64,000 nt of DNA from Madurella fahalii (lineage: Eukaryota > Ascomycota > Sordariomycetes > Sordariales): positions 496,001 to 560,000 of the forward strand of contig CM056880.1 in assembly GCA_029876055.1 (NCBI GenBank). The letters are read 5' to 3'. A model generated the notes under the pieces. The model was given only the letters and a program-made list of their open reading frames with translations. It had not been told where the DNA came from and did no database searches. Below, piece after piece: positions 59,185-64,000 of this stretch; positions within the stretch are counted from its first letter, which is position 1; each line of letters opens with the position of its first letter. A program made the position numbers and the translations under genes.

Positions 59185-61930
59185 ATGAGCCCTCGCTACA
59201 AACTTCGCTCCAGGGAGCGCAAGAAGGCGAACTATGATGACTCGTACGTCGATGAGTCTGACTCCAACAACAACGCATCTCCAATGAACTCGCCGGCCAA
59301 GCCAGAGCGAAAGGTGACTTCCAAAGTGCCGAGGAAACCTGCCAACAAGGTCGCTGGAGACAAGGTAGCGAGACAGCCCGCAGGTAAAACCATCTTCCCA
59401 GTCGCTGGCGGCAACGTCGGCACGTGGGCCCCCCTCGGCGACATCAAAGCCCAATCGGAGCTGGATGTGGATGCCGGGACGCAGGATGAGCGATCAGCCA
59501 TGATTCCAAGCCCCGTCGAGGCCGATGTCCAGTCGAATTCTGCTTCATGTAAGTCAAATGCATTTGTCAGGCGTGAGAACGCACCGCTGATACGGCTTAC
59601 AGATAATACGACGATCCAAGAACCTGGCAGCGGTGCAAACCGCTCCATGCCCTACTCACTGCGGAACCCTCGTCCCCCGCTTCAGAGCAACCTCTCCGTT
59701 GGATCACGTACAGTTGGCAAGCGTGCGAACAAACAAGCCGGCAGGTCGTCGACAAGGGCCGCGGCTCGTGCTGCGGGTAATTCCACTGTGCCCGTGCCTG
59801 TGGGCGATCCGAGTGGTCCGCGGGCGAATTTGACGGCGTCAGATGCGGTGCTGTTCGGCCCCAACGACCCCAGACGGCATCAGTTGTCTAGAGGCAGACA
59901 GAGCGGCAGCACTATGTCGTCAACGGCAGGGCGCTTGTTTGTCAGCCGGGAGTATTCTCCGCCGAACGGACTGGTTCGTGGAGTAGCGCTTCCGGACCCG
60001 TTTTATACTGGACCGAAGCCCTCACCCGCGGCGTCAGGGAACGCGCCCATTGTTTTTGGCCACGTCGATCCGTCCAACCTTTTCCGCTTCGGTTTCCCAG
60101 AGGACCTGGCGGCCAGCCTGCCCGCCAACCCGACTGCCAACCCAAGCACCACCCAGGCTGCCGACCAGACTGCCATCCCAACTTTTGGCATGGCCGGCGC
60201 CCCACCTGCCTTCAGTTCTAAAAACCGTTTTCCTCCCTCCGCATCTGGAAGTTCAGGTTTGCCTTCTTTCCCCCAACCGCCACTTCTCAGCCTCGATCTG
60301 CCTCCCTTTAATCAGCACACGATCAACACGATGGCTTCCCTCGACCAAACCGCGTTTCCCATCCGTAATCAGCTTGAGGTCATAGATCCCAGGCTTGCAG
60401 AGACTGCCTTAACGGATCTGAACCAGCTTGTTGACGGAAACACCACGTCGACTGCCGCGGGGCAAACCAAGAATGGCGGGGACCAAATCGCTGCCGAGGC
60501 AGCCATCGATAAAACCACCTCGTCCGGCACAGAGCAGCCCAACGGCAGCAACATAGCCCAGCCTGTGCCCACGCATTTTGTCTTTATCAACGAGTATGAG
60601 CGTTTGACCGGCATGAGAATCCCCGGCAACAGTGACACGAGCGCGCTCGGAAGTGGCCAGAATAATCTGAGCCAGATCAACGCCCAGAAGAATAGCGTTG
60701 CCCAGCAGGGTTTCGTTGCTCAGCTGGAGGGGGCGAATAGTGGTTCCGCCAATGCCAACGTCGGACAGAATCACAGCCTCCAGACCAACGGAGCCAGCCT
60801 TGTCCCTGCCGTCAATGCCACGGTCAACTTTTACCCCTTCCCCGTTCCGGCTGACCAGCCAGCCTTAGTCTTGGATCCAGCGGATCAGCTCATTGGCTTT
60901 CATCCCGTCCATCCCTGGTTCGCCGGAAAAGCCGAAGTGAAGTTTGATGACCCCCAGCTTCCCCGCCTGTCCGTTGACCGCCGCTGGCCTTACACCCCGG
61001 CCGGACGCGCCAGCGTCTATCTCCCGCGCTTCTGCATGGAGCGCATTCATCGAGTCATCGAGGTCCCCGGCAGCTTCGTGCCCGTCATTGGCCTTCTCTA
61101 CCCGAACGCCGAGTTCCTCATCGCCCGCTGCCCGCCGTCCAACAACCCCGTGCATCGCTTCAACGGTTTCACCATGGGCAAGGCGGTGCTTCTCGACGCG
61201 GCCAACGCGAACCGCACCTTTGCCGTTTGCCTGCGCCGCCGCGACTGGTAAGTATCTTCACCTTACAATCCATGCCCAATACCCTCTATTAGTCCTTCCC
61301 CTTTCCGCCTCTCAGGAGTGGAATACACAACTTCACAACACGCCGCACCCTCCAAATTCCAACCCCCCCCCCCTCCCACCCCGAGAAGCGCACCCAAACT
61401 GACATCCCTTCCCCCCTCTTCACAGGCCGGCCGGCGGGGTCGCCCGCATCGCCAACACGGAGGAGGACAAGGCGCGGGTCAACGCGGTGGTCAACCTGTT
61501 CGAGCGGCTGCCGCGCGGCGCCGAGGTGTGGCACTGGTTCGAGGACGGCGCGGCGCACCTGCGCATCGTGCGCGGCTACGCCGGCCGCCACGGCCCCCAC
61601 CCGGCCCGCCTGCTCGCCCGCTGGGCGTTCGGCGCCCGGAAGGGCGTGCAGGAGGAGGACGCCATCGGCCGGGAGATCCTCGCCTTCATGTGCGAGGCCT
61701 GGGTCGAGGCGGACCGCCTGACCCGCCCCAAGCCCCCCGGACGGCGCCCCAACCGGCCCGTCGTGTTTGCGGAGGATGAGGAGGAGGAGGAGGAGGAGGT
61801 GGAGGAGGTGGAGGAGGTGGAGGAGGTGGAGGAGGTGGAGGAGGCGGAGGGGGAGGCCGAGGCGGAGGAGGAGGGGGAGGAGGCGGAGGAAGAAGAGGAG
61901 GAGGAGGAGGAGGAGGAGGAGGAGGAGTGA
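59185..61930 (+). CDS. Uncharacterised basic-N, acidic-C nuclear-type protein
   Basis: Exons 59185-61247 and 61426-61930 give 855 residues. Another intron of exactly 54 bases (59549-59602, GTAAGT...CTGAT...CTTACAG) is possible; it is a multiple of three, so both forms stay in frame. The first 40 residues are basic (MSPRYKLRSRERKKANYDDS). A long low-complexity region rich in Ala, Ser, Pro, Asn and Gln follows. The only compact-looking part is at about residues 580-800: HPWFAGKAEVKFDDPQLPRL, then RRWPYTPAGRASVYLPRFC and, after the intron, NAVVNLFERLPRGAEVWHWF. The end is a Glu tail of about 50 residues. I do not recognise the family. Basic N-terminus and acidic tail suggest nuclear or chromatin association, which is only an inference. 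Confidence 0.75.
61771..61928 (+). repeat. GAG/GAGGTG microsatellite coding for a Glu tail
   Basis: Tandem GAG and GAGGAGGTG units encode Glu with periodic Val. The repeat ends immediately before the TGA of the basic/acidic protein, so length changes would alter the tail but rarely the frame. Confidence 0.85.
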
Positions 61931-63276
61931 GCTGGGGCTGGGCAGGAGATTGTTGGGATGGAAAAGGGAAGGGAGGGGAGGTGGAGGGGGGAAGTTGGTG
62001 GAGGGCTTGGGATCAGCGGGATAAACGTTGTGATTCAAAGTCAGCGCGTTTAGTTGATACCCCGGCTGCTGCTTCCTTCTTCTCCTTTTTTTTTTTTCTT
62101 TTTTCATCTACGTACCCGCCGGGTTTTCCGGTCAGCTCAGTTTTTCGGTGGCGGCGGCGGGCCCTACGGCGCCGCCAGCTTTGTGATACGGTAAATGGCG
62201 GGCCACGCCCCCTGGTATTCGGACCAGGGTCGCTCGCGTGATGCCCATTTGGTCAAGTTCATTCTTGTGGATGTTTCTTGGTGATTATGGGTTGCATTGT
62301 CAACGGAATAAACCACCAATGGCAACTCCTGTTTGATGAATGGAGGGATGCCGGTTTCCAGTCATAACAAATGCTGGGGAGAATTGCCCCTATCACACTC
62401 ATGGTGAGACCATCCTGGTCTAATCCTCTTCAGCTTTCTTGACGCTATTGCTGGACAACTGCATGTAGAAGAGCTGTCCTTTAGTCCGTAGATTAATTCT
62501 TGGCTGGTCGACCGAAAATCTTGGTCCGCAAACCTAGGTACTCGAGAAGTGTCGAGAAAGCCATTTGCTCCAAGTGAAACGCTCGGATCTTGTCTGTGTT
62601 TGCACACTTAGGATCATGATACAAACGAGGGCCCTGCCAGGCCGCATTCCTTGGGTCAAATATTTTGGAGGCTTCATAAGCTGGTTCGTATGGTAATAAC
62701 CCCTGGTTTTATGTGTGTTGGGATGACAGTGTCGAAACACTCGTCGCAGCCGCAAAAGCCCCACCACATTCTTGCCGAGATTCGCATCCGGTGACTACTC
62801 CTCGCGGAATTGGTCAACAACCCTCCTAGTTTAGAATGGGCCAATGTAAGTATAGTGAAGATCGTGATTTCCTTGCCTCTTTCGCCAAGCACTAGGCCGC
62901 TCGCCTCCTCGAATTCATCGCTGGGATATACACCACGATGATATTTGCAGATATCTAGGACTTAGTAACTGATTCATTAAGTATCTGCGATAAAGTTCAG
63001 CGCGTTCCGTGACCCGGTTTAGGGTTCATTGAATTGTTATAGGCATTGATTTCCAGAATGGTTTTGCTTAATCGGTTGCATCCTGATGATTTCAGGCCCA
63101 GAGCAGTGTTAATTAGAGCTGAGTACTTGCTTCAAGGAGGTACTTAATTAGTAATTACACCTAGATTTCGAGACAGAACATACTAACCGTTTGCGCTACT
63201 CTAAGCTATTAGAAATGGGCAAAATGTTGTGCTGTAGCTGGACTGCCTCTGGAGAAGGATATCAATATAACTTTTA
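61931..63276. other. AT-richer region, no intact gene
   Basis: No coding frame with family character. Composition becomes AT-richer after about 62900, next to the broken ankyrin gene. Confidence 0.45.
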
Positions 63277-63880
63277 CAAAGACGGATAGAGACTGCTGAA
63301 CTTGGCCTCGAGTAATGGCTGATTGTACTGATGTGGTTAAGCTGCTTCTTCAGACGGGCGCTTATGCGGTTGTCTTAGACAAAGCTGGACAGTGTATTGA
63401 TTGCAGCTCTTAGTGCGGGGTATGTCGAAACCGTTAAATTACTTCCCAAACGGGCGCCATCATGACTATCTTAGACAATTTTGGGTGGACGCTACTACCG
63501 CTTCGCTTGGGAAAGGAGCTCTATTAAGATGGCCAAGCTGTTTCTCAAGAGTGTGCTGGCGAGACGGTCGGACAGAGACGGATGGACACGGTTGATTACG
63601 GCTTCAAACAAGAGACATATCGATGTGGTTCAGCCACTACTCGTCACTCGCAGGGTTAACGCCACTTCAAGGATTCTAAGGGCCGTCAGACGTCGCTTAG
63701 GTAGTCTGCAGCAAGTTGCCATGCAGGTGCCGCCCGGCTGCTGCTCAACTCGGGCAAGGTGGGCATCAACTCAAAAGACAATAATAGCAGGACGCCGCTG
63801 GGATGGTTCGCCAAGATGGAACACAAGGATACCATGCAGCTGCTGCTCTGGCTGCCGTACCAGGCCGGTAGCAGCACCCA
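63277..63880 (+). pseudogene. Broken ankyrin-repeat gene
   Basis: Ankyrin-like pieces follow one another in different frames: LLNLASSNG after an in-frame stop, then TDVVKLLLQTGAYA, AGYVETVKLL, DGWTRLITASNKRHIDVVQ, RLLLNSGKVGINSKDNNSRT and PLGWFAKMEHKDTMQLLL. The order and spacing fit four to five 33-residue repeats. At least three frame changes and two stops interrupt them, with no intron signals to explain the breaks. A changed Gln codon (TAG) before RLLN would fit C-to-T decay such as RIP, but this is a guess. More of the gene may lie beyond the right edge. Confidence 0.75.
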
Positions 63881-64000
63881 GTTACAGGGGAGTAGTTCGA
63901 TAGCGCGAGGCGGTAGCTGAAGTCGGAATATGGAGGCCCTCTGGCTCGTTCGCTAAAGTAATACGGATGCTAAGTAATATGCAGTAAATTTCTCAGAAGC

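Noticed and set aside
61289..62107. 272-codon reverse frame rich in Leu
   Set aside because: The Leu runs are the antisense of the GAG microsatellite.

Overview
This is nuclear DNA of a filamentous ascomycete, most likely a sordariomycete close to Sordariales/Chaetomiaceae (an inference from content, not from a search). The signs are short GT-AG introns of about 49-180 bases with CTAAC/CTGAC-type branch sites, a Gal4-type Zn2Cys6 factor, a HET-domain protein, a GH11 xylanase, a fungal trehalose-6-phosphate phosphatase, and two nuclear tRNA genes with introns after anticodon position 37. Genes are monocistronic, on both strands, and separated by 0.3-3 kb of mostly featureless spacer. Gene models were built by hand from reading frame, splice sites and family motifs; exon coordinates are in each entry.

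Layout. 1-5.7 kb: edge-truncated VOC/glyoxalase-like gene (-), small membrane protein (-), HET-domain protein (-). 7.4-13.4 kb: FAD monooxygenase (+), D-2-hydroxyacid dehydrogenase (-), GFA/CENP-V protein (-), tRNA-Glu(CTC) (+), GH11 endoxylanase (-) with an XlnR/XYR1-type site upstream. 14.8-24.6 kb: five-exon Zn2Cys6 transcription factor (-), RRT8/EI24-like membrane protein (+), secreted Ser/Thr-rich FDD-motif protein (+), MFS monocarboxylate-type transporter (+). 24.6-29.8 kb: mostly empty apart from a small secreted eight-cysteine protein (+). 29.8-40.3 kb: one very large gene for a DUF6606/DUF3638/DUF3645 protein of about 3,270 residues (+), with two apparent single-base losses. 41.5-47.2 kb: BTB/POZ protein (-), tRNA-Leu(AAG) (+), a second GFA/CENP-V protein with a presequence-like N-terminus (-), and an O-methyltransferase lacking the usual catalytic His (+). 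49.8-62 kb: trehalose-6-phosphate phosphatase Tps2/OrlA (+), a SET-domain protein with an apparent frameshift in a G-tract (+), cystathionine gamma-synthase (-) with a perfect CYS3 consensus and a CACGTG box upstream, and a basic-to-acidic nuclear-type protein ending in a GAG microsatellite (+). 63.3-63.9 kb: a broken ankyrin-repeat gene.

The genes do not form an obvious biosynthetic cluster: there is no PKS, NRPS or terpene synthase. They look like ordinary primary-metabolism, secretion and regulatory genes with an accessory flavour at the two ends (HET, ankyrin remnant). The least understood gene is the giant DUF3638 protein, whose central part carries a P-loop-like GQGKTS and a DEAH-like box. 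Three frame breaks (two in this gene, one in the SET gene) all need exactly one extra base, which points to assembly deletions as much as to gene decay.
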